The notes under the pieces are model-generated. The model saw only the letters and a list, made by a program, of their open reading frames with translations. It had not been told where the DNA came from and did no database searches. Position numbers and translations under genes: made by a program. Positions 46,936-54,789 of a stretch of 64,000 nucleotides of DNA are shown here, one piece after another. The stretch is from positions 1 to 64,000 of the forward strand of contig NZ_JADPQF010000004.1 in NCBI RefSeq assembly GCF_015687155.1. Reading direction: 5' to 3'. The DNA is from Aliikangiella sp. G2MR2-5 (GTDB lineage Bacteria > Pseudomonadota > Gammaproteobacteria > Enterobacterales > Kangiellaceae). How positions within the stretch are numbered: position 1 is the stretch's first letter; each line of letters opens with the position of its first letter.

Positions 46936-47455
46936 ATGCTATCTTCTCTTAGCTATAAAAAAATTCCTGTTGATACTTTCGCTAAGTTATTACACTAGTA
47001 AAAGTATCAACTCGGATTATCTTGACGACAGTTATTCGGATCGTCTGGAGCTTGCCAAAAATCTATTGGGTGCACAACGCCTTTATTTTGACGCATCAAG
47101 TTGTGACGAAGCAAAATTAGAAAAAATTTCACATGGGATTCAGTTTGTGCCGCCCGATCCAGGCTAAGAACTATCTCGAAGTTTTCTTGGTGCAATTAAC
47201 GAATTTAATACAAGAAGAACTAATAATATTGGTCATGCTTCATCGATACACCTTAACGTCGCTTGTTCCGGAAGTCGTTCAAGATTAGCTGCAGCGGTAC
47301 TCCAGAAAGAATTACAATTACTTGGTGACAATTTTCTAAAGAATGTAACGATACTCTTTATTGGCAATATGAAAGATCAAGCTATGATTAAAGATGATAC
47401 TGAAGCTAAGGGGGGAATTTTTTTGTTTGCGAAAACACCGGAAAAAACCGAGTAA
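46936..47455 (+). pseudogene. Unidentified gene with in-frame UAA and probable frameshift
   Basis: Twelve bases after the M56 gene, an ATG at 46936 starts a frame (MLSSLSYKKIPVDTFAKLLH) that soon stops. A different frame continues LLGAQRLYFDASSCDEAKLE and GIQFVPPDPG, hits TAA at 47165-47167, and resumes for 95 codons (SRSFLGAINEFNTRRTNN, VACSGSRSRLAAAVLQKEL, VTILFIGNMKDQ) to a TAA at 47453. The two halves keep protein-like composition on both sides of the stop. A seven-A run near the start could explain the frameshift. I do not recognise the family. Confidence 0.5.
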
Positions 47456-47499
47456 TATCATCTGATTTAGTACTATCTGACAAGATTAATCGGGATATT

Positions 47500-47521
47500 C
47501 CCCTTCCTTTTCAGGAAGGGG
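47500..47521. terminator. Hairpin between convergent genes
   Basis: CCCCTTCC (47500-47507) and GGAAGGGG (47514-47521) form an 8-bp stem with a 6-nt loop. There is no T tract on either side, so it is a weak terminator at best. The arms resemble those of the terminator at 32358. Confidence 0.35.
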
Positions 47522-47531
47522 ACCATTCGAA

Positions 47532-49334
47532 TTAAACTTCACCATCACGGGCGATATAATCATCCACCATCCGTTCGAGAATGGTCATAGGTACAGCACC
47601 GCTTTTTAATACGACATTATGGAATTTACGAATATCGTATTTGTCGCCTAACGCTTTTTCAGCCTTTTCTCTTAACTCAAGAATTTTAAGCATCCCGACT
47701 TTATAGGCAAGTGCCTGACCGGGCCAAACAATGTAACGTTCGATTTCCGATTCAACGTCTGTCATAGCCAGTCCAGTGGTCGAAGCCATATAATCAATCG
47801 CCTGCTCTCGAGTCCAACGCTTGTGGTGAATGCCGGTATCAACAACCAATCTAACTGCGCGCATTAACTCAGCCTGTAGTCGACCAAGATCACTGAAGGG
47901 CTCCTGTTGATAACCTTGTTCCCACGCCAGTCTTTCTGCATAAAGTGCCCAGCCTTCAGAGTAGCTGGTAAAGCCGATGAAATTTCTGAACATCGGCAAG
48001 CCTTCCAGCTCAGTTTTGATCGCAATTTGAAAGTGATGACCAGGGATCGCTTCATGATAAGCCAGAGTCCGCATACTGAATTTCGGAGTAGCTTTAATAT
48101 CATAAAGATTGGCGAAGAAAATTCCCGGACGTGAACCATCGATAGAAGGCCCCTGATATGATCCACCTGCAGCAGTTTTTTCGCGATACTCAGGAACGCG
48201 TTTCACTTCAACACCTGATTTGGGCATAATGTCGAAGACCTTATCCATGCCCGCTTCAACCTCAGTAATCATTGCTCGATAGTCAGCTAAAATCTGCTCA
48301 CGACCTTCGTCAGTATCAGGATACAAAAACTTGGGGTCTTCACCGAGTTCATTCATTATTTGGCCTACAGATTTACCACTGTATCCCTGAGATTCCAAAA
48401 TGGCTTCCATTTCAGCAACAATACGATCGACTTCAACCAAGCCAAGCTGATGAAGTTCTTCGGCGGTATAATCAGTGGTCGTTACCGAACGAATGCGATG
48501 TTGATAATATTCTGCTCCATTTGGAAATTTCCACACCCCAGCATTGCTATTAGCATCATCTTTCAGATTTTCGAAAAATTGAATATAGCGATCATACGCG
48601 GGCTGAACAACAGCTTCCATCTGAGCAAGCATTTGCGCTTTCAGCTGGCTTTTTTCCTCTTCGCTAAGATCAGATAGCGCATCGACTTTCTTATTGAAGT
48701 CTTTCACCAAAACATTTTCATTCAGCTCAGGATCTCGAATATTGTGAAGATTTTCTAAAACTTTGCTGATGATAAAGTCAGGCGGAACTACACCATGCTC
48801 TTGCTCCTGCTTAACCGACTCAAGAGTATTATCAAAATAACTACCTATTTGTGAAATTCTGGAAACATAATCCTCTGCATCACTACTGTCTTCAACCCGA
48901 TGCATATTAACCATAAAGTTGATAATTCCCTGATAACTCCCTCCTCGCTGAGTGACACTGTAGCCATTGTAACGGTACTTGTGAGCATCCATTTGATCTT
49001 TTAGGAACCAGTCGAGAATATCGTAGGAAAGTAACTCCTGGCCCTCCAGGCCTTCCCGCTCATACTCCTTCAACTGCTGGTAATCTTTCTTCAGCAACTC
49101 AAAAGATGCTTCATTCGCCGCAATAGAGTTGTCGTTTAGCTCTCCATATCGATACTTCACCCCTATATTTGTCAGCATCTGTGGGTTTTCCAGCGCAAAC
49201 TCAAAAAAGATCTTGTCGTAAAAGTGACCAATAAAGAAAGGTCTGAACCAGATGAGGTTAATTAAGAAAATAGAGAGCCCGATAAAGCCAACAAGCAATA
49301 TTCGCTTGCTGTATTTCCATATTGTTGATTTCAT
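47532..49334 (-). CDS. DUF885 zinc peptidase-like lipoprotein or membrane-anchored protein
   Basis: The ATG at 49334 follows GGGAAA and gives 600 residues (the frame is open to 49361). An N-terminal hydrophobic helix (about 8-30) anchors or exports the protein. The DUF885 catalytic region reads YHEAIPGHHFQIAI, a HExxxGHH zinc site, with the downstream glutamate in YSEGWALYAERLA. Family members behave as M1-like carboxypeptidase/aminopeptidase enzymes in the envelope, but few are tested. It is transcribed towards the pseudogene after the M56 gene. Confidence 0.88.
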   Translation of the reverse strand: MKSTIWKYSKRILLVGFIGLSIFLINLIWFRPFFIGHFYDKIFFEFALENPQMLTNIGVKYRYGELNDNSIAANEASFELLKKDYQQLKEYEREGLEGQELLSYDILDWFLKDQMDAHKYRYNGYSVTQRGGSYQGIINFMVNMHRVEDSSDAEDYVSRISQIGSYFDNTLESVKQEQEHGVVPPDFIISKVLENLHNIRDPELNENVLVKDFNKKVDALSDLSEEEKSQLKAQMLAQMEAVVQPAYDRYIQFFENLKDDANSNAGVWKFPNGAEYYQHRIRSVTTTDYTAEELHQLGLVEVDRIVAEMEAILESQGYSGKSVGQIMNELGEDPKFLYPDTDEGREQILADYRAMITEVEAGMDKVFDIMPKSGVEVKRVPEYREKTAAGGSYQGPSIDGSRPGIFFANLYDIKATPKFSMRTLAYHEAIPGHHFQIAIKTELEGLPMFRNFIGFTSYSEGWALYAERLAWEQGYQQEPFSDLGRLQAELMRAVRLVVDTGIHHKRWTREQAIDYMASTTGLAMTDVESEIERYIVWPGQALAYKVGMLKILELREKAEKALGDKYDIRKFHNVVLKSGAVPMTILERMVDDYIARDGEV

Positions 49335-49631
49335 ATATTTCCCAACCGTTATTGTTATCAATTAAAACTGCATATATAAGCAATACCATTGCCAACTTGT
49401 TAATTTCATAAAAATCAAATACTTAATAAACAGCTTGCTATTGAGGGCTTTCAAATTAACATAAACTTGGTCAATTAGACCAACCTGATAGCAAAATTAG
49501 CCTGAAAATCTGTATTTACCTTTATGATCTGAGAAGTGTTTCTTGAGCCAAACTGAAAGAGACTGTATTGTAGACCGATAGTTTTGACTCAATATTCTGT
49601 CCTATTTTGGGAACACTTATCAGGAAACCTC

Positions 49632-51386
49632 ATGGCGGGGAATAACGAAAATACTAATGGCCAGATAACAGACAGTGTCACATCCGATACTGATTCCGCA
49701 GAGGCGCTTGTTGAACTGACACGAATTGGCCAATCCCTGTATGCCAAAGAAAACAGGCAAGGGTTTATTAAAGCCAAGGCAGACGTAGATAAGGCACTAG
49801 CCGAAAACAAAATTGTCTTAAAAAATCGTTTTGTACTCCAGTCTGCATTGGGAGCTGGAGGAATGGGAACTGTGTATAAAGCACAGGACTTGCGCAAGGT
49901 AGAAGCCAGAGATACCAATCCCTTCGTCGCAGCCAAAGTACTTAACGCGGATTTCAAGGAACACCCCGACGCTTTTATCGCCCTGCAACGGGAAGCGAGT
50001 CGCTCTTCCCGTCTGTCTCACCCCAATATCGTAACAGTGCATGATTTTGATCGAGATGGCGATACGATTTATATGACAATGGAGTTGTTAGAAGGCGAAG
50101 ATTTGGATCAGATTCTTAAACGTCACGCCAAAAAAGGACTAGGCAAAGAAAAAGCGTTTAAAATTCTACAAGATATTTTCAGTGCATTAAGCTTTGCTCA
50201 CCAGAAAGGCATCATCCACTGCGACCTGAAACCAGCGAATATTTTTGTCACCAAAGAGGGTGCCAAAATTCTCGATTTTGGAATCGCTCGACTAGCACTA
50301 AAAAATCAGGATCACTTTGACGCAGGAACTATCGGCGCTCTGACACCCAGTTATGCGAGTCTTGAAATGTTTTCCAATGAGGATCCCAGTCCGAGCGATG
50401 ACGTTTACGCAGCCGCAATAATTGCCTATCAATTATTATCAGGAAAGCATCCCTATCAACAAAAATCAGCTCCAGCTGCGTTATCGATGGAACTAGAGCC
50501 CCCAATGATCGAAGGACTGTCTAAACGACAGTGGCGAGCATTAAGTAATGCTTTAAAATTAAAGAAAACAGAACGAACGCAGACTATTGAAGAGTTTTCC
50601 GAGGCTCTTCTTGGCAAACGTCAGCTTTCACAAGCAATTCTTTTGTCGAGTCTGATAGCAGTCTCAGTAGGCGCAATTGCTTACACTCAATTTTTCAATC
50701 ATGACCAAATTGACTCAGTAATACAAAAGACTCTCGCAACAGCCGAGGAATGTCACCTTCAGAAAGATTACGAATGTGTACAAAGTAGTGTAAATGCCAT
50801 TTTAAAAATCAAACCCGAACACCAGCTCGCAAATGAATTGCTCAGCAGAGTCCAGGTAGAACAGGAAAGCCAAAGAGTCTTGTTACTGTTGCAGGAAGGT
50901 CAAAAGTGCTTAGCGGCAAAGAGTTATCAGTGCGCAGTTGAGAAGTCAGATGAAATTCTGGCTGTTAGTGCTGATAATATTGAAGCAACTAAACTGAAAG
51001 CCGTCGCATTGGAAGCGATGCAACTAATTAGCACACAATTAAAGCAGGCGTTAACAGAAGCGGAGACGTGTTTACAGAAAAAGAACTACCAATGTACTAT
51101 CGATAATTCCACTCTCGCGATAAAAATTGACCCGACTAATGCGCAAGCAGTTTCTTTAAGACAAAGCGCAATCATAGCCGGGGATCAGCAAAAAGAAGCA
51201 TTATTAAAAGCTAAAGATATTTTAAACGATGGAAAAAAATGTTTTGCAAAATATGACTATAGCTGTGCAATAGCCAAGTCAGAATCAGCACTAGCATTTG
51301 TACCAGACTATCAACCCGCGCTAGAATTGAAAAAATCGGCGGAAAAAGCGATAGCCGATGCGAAAAAAGCCATCCGCATCGAATAG
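49632..51386 (+). CDS. Ser/Thr protein kinase with four cysteine-paired TPR-like repeats
   Basis: The ATG at 49632 follows AGGAAA and gives 584 residues (frame open to 49584). The Hanks kinase domain (about 65-320) has GAGGMGTVYKAQD, Lys in AAKVL, HCDLKPANIF and DFGIARL; HCD marks a non-RD kinase. One membrane helix (about 335-355) leads to a C-terminal part of four repeats of about 45 residues. Each repeat carries C-x7-C with a Tyr two residues before the second Cys (CHLQKDYEC, CLAAKSYQC, CLQKKNYQC, CFAKYDYSC), as in disulfide-clamped TPR repeats in the periplasm. A lipoprotein gene follows 16 bp downstream. Confidence 0.9.
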   Translation: MAGNNENTNGQITDSVTSDTDSAEALVELTRIGQSLYAKENRQGFIKAKADVDKALAENKIVLKNRFVLQSALGAGGMGTVYKAQDLRKVEARDTNPFVAAKVLNADFKEHPDAFIALQREASRSSRLSHPNIVTVHDFDRDGDTIYMTMELLEGEDLDQILKRHAKKGLGKEKAFKILQDIFSALSFAHQKGIIHCDLKPANIFVTKEGAKILDFGIARLALKNQDHFDAGTIGALTPSYASLEMFSNEDPSPSDDVYAAAIIAYQLLSGKHPYQQKSAPAALSMELEPPMIEGLSKRQWRALSNALKLKKTERTQTIEEFSEALLGKRQLSQAILLSSLIAVSVGAIAYTQFFNHDQIDSVIQKTLATAEECHLQKDYECVQSSVNAILKIKPEHQLANELLSRVQVEQESQRVLLLLQEGQKCLAAKSYQCAVEKSDEILAVSADNIEATKLKAVALEAMQLISTQLKQALTEAETCLQKKNYQCTIDNSTLAIKIDPTNAQAVSLRQSAIIAGDQQKEALLKAKDILNDGKKCFAKYDYSCAIAKSESALAFVPDYQPALELKKSAEKAIADAKKAIRIE

Positions 51387-51402
51387 CCATGGAGATCTTG
51401 AA

Positions 51403-52038
51403 ATGAAGTTTACCAAAACAACGATAATCGCGATAAGCATTCTTTTTATAATGTCGGTCGCAGGCATGGGCTGTAAGAGTGACAATATAAAGCGAATTGC
51501 AACGGTAGCTGCTGTTGCGATTGCTGCCAAATTACTCTATGACATGTATATCGACTACAAAACTGAACAAACCCGTGAAGACAAGCAAGTCGTTGATAAG
51601 TATAAATCCCAATATAATTCACTACCTGATGAGCCGGTTCTAGTGTCCTATGAATCTAGTATCAAGCCAGGCGAGGTGGTCAGTGCCGGAAATAAAATCT
51701 CAATACAATCGTCGCTGGAGGTAGTCCGAGGCAAAGCCAAAGAAACCCTGGAAATAAAAGAGCAAATAATCATCTATGACAATGAGGATCCCACCAAAGA
51801 ACTCAAAAGTCTGGTAAAAGTAGTTAACAAAGAAAGTCAGCGCTGTGGAGCTTTTAATAATGAGTTTACTTTTACACTACCTAAAGGGATGCCACAGGGG
51901 GTTTACCCAATCAAAACAAAAGTGATAGTCGACGGAAAAGCCTTTGCGCCGGTAGATAGCCGCATGCAGCTGGTAATCAATACCAATCAAGAGCAACCTT
52001 TAGAACATGCTCAATATCGACTAGCTAAAGCTCATTAA
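51403..52038 (+). CDS. Probable lipoprotein partner of the kinase
   Basis: The ATG at 51403 gives 211 residues with a basic start, a hydrophobic core and Cys after GMG (lipoprotein signal). A second hydrophobic stretch (VAAVAIAAKLLYDM) follows soon after, and then a beta-rich domain (VLVSYESSIKPGEVVSAGNK to GKAFAPVDSRMQLVIN) that looks Ig-like. It is 16 bp after the kinase, so the two form an operon. Family unknown. Confidence 0.72.
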   Translation: MKFTKTTIIAISILFIMSVAGMGCKSDNIKRIATVAAVAIAAKLLYDMYIDYKTEQTREDKQVVDKYKSQYNSLPDEPVLVSYESSIKPGEVVSAGNKISIQSSLEVVRGKAKETLEIKEQIIIYDNEDPTKELKSLVKVVNKESQRCGAFNNEFTFTLPKGMPQGVYPIKTKVIVDGKAFAPVDSRMQLVINTNQEQPLEHAQYRLAKAH

Positions 52039-52148
52039 ATCATACCAGAGAGGATTGAGGCGCAGTAATGCGTCTCATCTATCTCATTTAAACTCACGGT
52101 CCTCTTCCCACAAAACAAATCCAGCAACCATCTTCCTGTAAAACAAAC

Positions 52149-52199
52149 TTGCCAAATAGAATTACAAGTGTAATACTTAACACGGATTACAAACGTAAT
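52149..52199 (+). promoter_or_regulatory. Second BlaI-type operator pair, before the TonB-domain gene
   Basis: TTGCCA (52149-52154), a 16-bp spacer and TAATAC (52171-52176) form a promoter. ATTACAAGTGTAAT (52161-52174) lies between its boxes and ATTACAAACGTAAT (52186-52199) follows, centres 25 bp apart. Sequence and geometry copy the blaI promoter at 45242-45294, including the shared TAATACT and CGTAATCAAAA segments. The BlaI homologue should therefore repress both promoters. Confidence 0.75.
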
Positions 52200-52235
52200 C
52201 AAAAAATAACATTAAGTAAATTAGGGAACGAATCT

Positions 52236-52589
52236 ATGAAAATGATCACCACAAAACTGTCTTTAATGCCGCTTTTATTTGGACTGGCTTTTTTCTTTCT
52301 AACTTCACTAGCCGGTTATGTCACTGCTGGCGCTCATGTTGAAGCCATACCGGTGAAAATCGTAAATCCCGAATATCCCAGACGGGCAGCAGTTGAAGGG
52401 ATTGAAGGTAGTGTTACCTTTGAGTTTTCTCTAAACAAAAATGGAAGCCCGACAAATATCAAAGTACTCAATGCTATTCCGGATCAGACCTTTGTTGTTC
52501 AGGCTAGTAAAGCTATCAAACAATGGGTATTTGAGGTCAACAACTCACAAGACAATAAATATCGTTATACCCTGGAATTTAAGCTCTAA
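52236..52589 (+). CDS. Free TonB-domain protein, paralogue of the M56 sensor domain
   Basis: The ATG at 52236 follows AGGGA and gives 117 residues: a signal peptide or anchor (residues 1-32) and a TonB C-terminal domain (PVKIVNPEYPRRAAVEGIEG, LNKNGSPTNIKVLNAIP, KAIKQWVF, YTLEFKL). It matches the C-terminal domain of the M56 peptidase at 45689 along its whole length. It lacks the Pro-rich arm with which true TonB spans the periplasm, so it cannot energise receptors in the usual way. It lies 99 bp upstream of a TonB-dependent receptor gene and under a BlaI-type operator. Confidence 0.85.
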   Translation: MKMITTKLSLMPLLFGLAFFFLTSLAGYVTAGAHVEAIPVKIVNPEYPRRAAVEGIEGSVTFEFSLNKNGSPTNIKVLNAIPDQTFVVQASKAIKQWVFEVNNSQDNKYRYTLEFKL

Positions 52590-52688
52590 TAGAGAACTCT
52601 CGGGAATGTCAATTTTGTGCCGGCTCATAGTTCTGGATAACTCTCTTGGGCTCTACTAAGCTTTACTAAGACTTAGTGGCGCCTATCT

Positions 52689-54740
52689 ATGATGCTTAAA
52701 CAAAAAACTCTTTCTATTAGCTACAGGTTCCTCTTCCTTGCTTTTTGTGTGGTTTATCTATGTCTACCTGCAAAAGCGGAAGAGGAAGAACCATTTCAGC
52801 TTACTCAATTGACTTTGGAGGAACTTCTCAAAGTAACCGTCACAACTGCAAGAAAAACCGAGAAACCGGTTTCTAAAACAGCAGCATTTGTCACGGTAAT
52901 CACCAAGCATCAAATTCGCTCAAGTGGCTGGCGAGATCTGTCTGAGTTACTTAATGCCCAGGTGGGCTTTTATACTTTCAGTGATCGAATTTATAACTTT
53001 ATCATTCCACGAGGTCACTATCAGTCGAATGATCCAAACTCTAGAGTATTACTACTTTTAAACGGTCATAGCGTTATCGAGAGCTTTGGCTATTTCAACG
53101 GACATTTGCCATCAGTAGACATCAATCATATTGAACGCGTTGAAATTGTACGTGGTCCCGGCTCAGCCACCTATGGAACCAATGCAATGTTTGCGGTAAT
53201 TAATGTCATAACACATGCGCCATTAAACAAAGATTCACAAAATTTTTATTTTGAAGCCGGAAGTGGTGAATGGGGAAAGACCGCTTTTAGAGGAGATTGG
53301 CATTTAAAAGACGGTTACGTATCGATTATGGGTGGTCTTTCTAGAGGAGAAAAGACAAGTCTTTCCCTTGAAGAATATCAAGATTCGATACATCCATTAC
53401 AGGGCCAAACTATCAAAGAAGCTAACGCAGTGAAAAATAGAAATTTTTATTTCGACGCCAAGATTGAAGACTGGAGAGTTTCTGCCTATCTGAATCATCG
53501 AATTAAAAATGTACCCACCGGAATATTTGGCGGAAGCATGGACAATCGTTTTACCTTTTTTGAAGATACCAATACTTTTTTTGAGTTCCAGAAAGAATCC
53601 AGAATCGCTAAGGATAACAGAGCAATTATTAGGGTTTTTTATGATTATTATGAATTCAAAGGAAGATTTTATTATATTTCAGATCCTTCCAGTGTGTTAG
53701 GGCCTCCTTACGAAAGTGAGTTTAATCGAGTGACCAATACAAGCCTGGGTGTCGAAGTATTATTTGATAAAAAGATATCTGATGACATTCAATTATTATA
53801 TGGTGCTGAGTTTAAAAAATATGGCGACGTTGATTTCGTTTATGTCTCTGAAAATGATCCGCTGCAATTGCTAAATGAAAGATTCAGTTTTGATCCTGAA
53901 GAGTCAGTTTTTTCGGCACATGCTTCCATTGACTATCAATGGAATGCCTTTTGGAGTTCAGTTGCAGGACTACACTATGATCACTACCAGACTGTCGGAG
54001 GACAATTTAGTTTTAGAGCCTCAGCAGTATATTCTCCAACTCAGAGATATCAGTTGAAACTTTTGTATGGAGAATCTTTTCGGGCGCCAAATAGTTGGGA
54101 ATTAAATGGCGGCTTTTATCTGGTAGGTAATCAGCAACTACTGCCTGAGAGTGTCGGTACTTATGAAGTTTTGTTTGACTATAGTATTAAAGATAATTGG
54201 CATTGGATATCAAGTTTTTATGCTTTTGAAACAGAAAAAACCATTTCACAATCAACTGATGGCGTCCGCTTTACTAATGGTGCCGGAGTTTCGGGAAAGG
54301 GCTTTGAGTCGGAACTTAAATACTCGAAGGGGATGCAGTCTGGCTATTTAAATTATTCCTACACTAAAGTAGAAAATGATCTGACCGGAGCTCGAACTTC
54401 ATTCTATCCCGAGCAACAGTTGAAACTCGGATATACCTACCAGTTTTCCAATCAAATCCGGTTTCATATGGAGTCACAGTGGACAGACTCTCGTCAATAT
54501 GCAAATCCTGAAGTAGGCGAGCTACCGCCTCACCAGATATCAAATCTGAGCTTAACAAATATTCAGGTTTTACCCAGACTAACCCTGGACATCAGCATAT
54601 TTAACCTATTTGATGAATATTATGAACACCCATCCTTCACTTCTGATTTAGCAAGCTTTTATATTAATCAGGATTTTCCCGTTCATGATATACCTGCAAA
54701 TGGGAGAGAAACTCTTTTAAAGTTAATTTATCAATTTTAA
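52689..54740 (+). CDS. TonB-dependent outer membrane receptor
   Basis: The 683-residue protein has a signal peptide (1-30), a TonB-box-like start (LEELLKVTVTTARKTEKPVS), a plug domain (SSGWRDLSELLNAQVGFYT to VEIVRGPGSATYGTNAMFAVINVI) and a 22-strand-type barrel with aromatic-ended strands, finishing with the C-terminal Phe required for BAM insertion (LLKLIYQF). The ligand is unknown. The plug motif resembles colicin-I/vitamin-B12-type receptors of the small subfamily. No Fur box was seen; its likely control is read-through from the BlaI-regulated promoter at 52149. Confidence 0.9.
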   Translation: MMLKQKTLSISYRFLFLAFCVVYLCLPAKAEEEEPFQLTQLTLEELLKVTVTTARKTEKPVSKTAAFVTVITKHQIRSSGWRDLSELLNAQVGFYTFSDRIYNFIIPRGHYQSNDPNSRVLLLLNGHSVIESFGYFNGHLPSVDINHIERVEIVRGPGSATYGTNAMFAVINVITHAPLNKDSQNFYFEAGSGEWGKTAFRGDWHLKDGYVSIMGGLSRGEKTSLSLEEYQDSIHPLQGQTIKEANAVKNRNFYFDAKIEDWRVSAYLNHRIKNVPTGIFGGSMDNRFTFFEDTNTFFEFQKESRIAKDNRAIIRVFYDYYEFKGRFYYISDPSSVLGPPYESEFNRVTNTSLGVEVLFDKKISDDIQLLYGAEFKKYGDVDFVYVSENDPLQLLNERFSFDPEESVFSAHASIDYQWNAFWSSVAGLHYDHYQTVGGQFSFRASAVYSPTQRYQLKLLYGESFRAPNSWELNGGFYLVGNQQLLPESVGTYEVLFDYSIKDNWHWISSFYAFETEKTISQSTDGVRFTNGAGVSGKGFESELKYSKGMQSGYLNYSYTKVENDLTGARTSFYPEQQLKLGYTYQFSNQIRFHMESQWTDSRQYANPEVGELPPHQISNLSLTNIQVLPRLTLDISIFNLFDEYYEHPSFTSDLASFYINQDFPVHDIPANGRETLLKLIYQF

Positions 54741-54763
54741 AAAAAAGGCCCCATTAAGGGGCC
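54739..54763 (-). terminator. Terminator of the large S8 protease gene
   Basis: GGCCCC (54747-54752) and GGGGCC (54758-54763) form a 6-bp stem with a 5-nt loop; on the minus strand it is followed by eight T residues. It overlaps the stop of the receptor gene. Confidence 0.75.
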
Positions 54764-54789
54764 TACGACTCAATTAAAATAATTGACTC

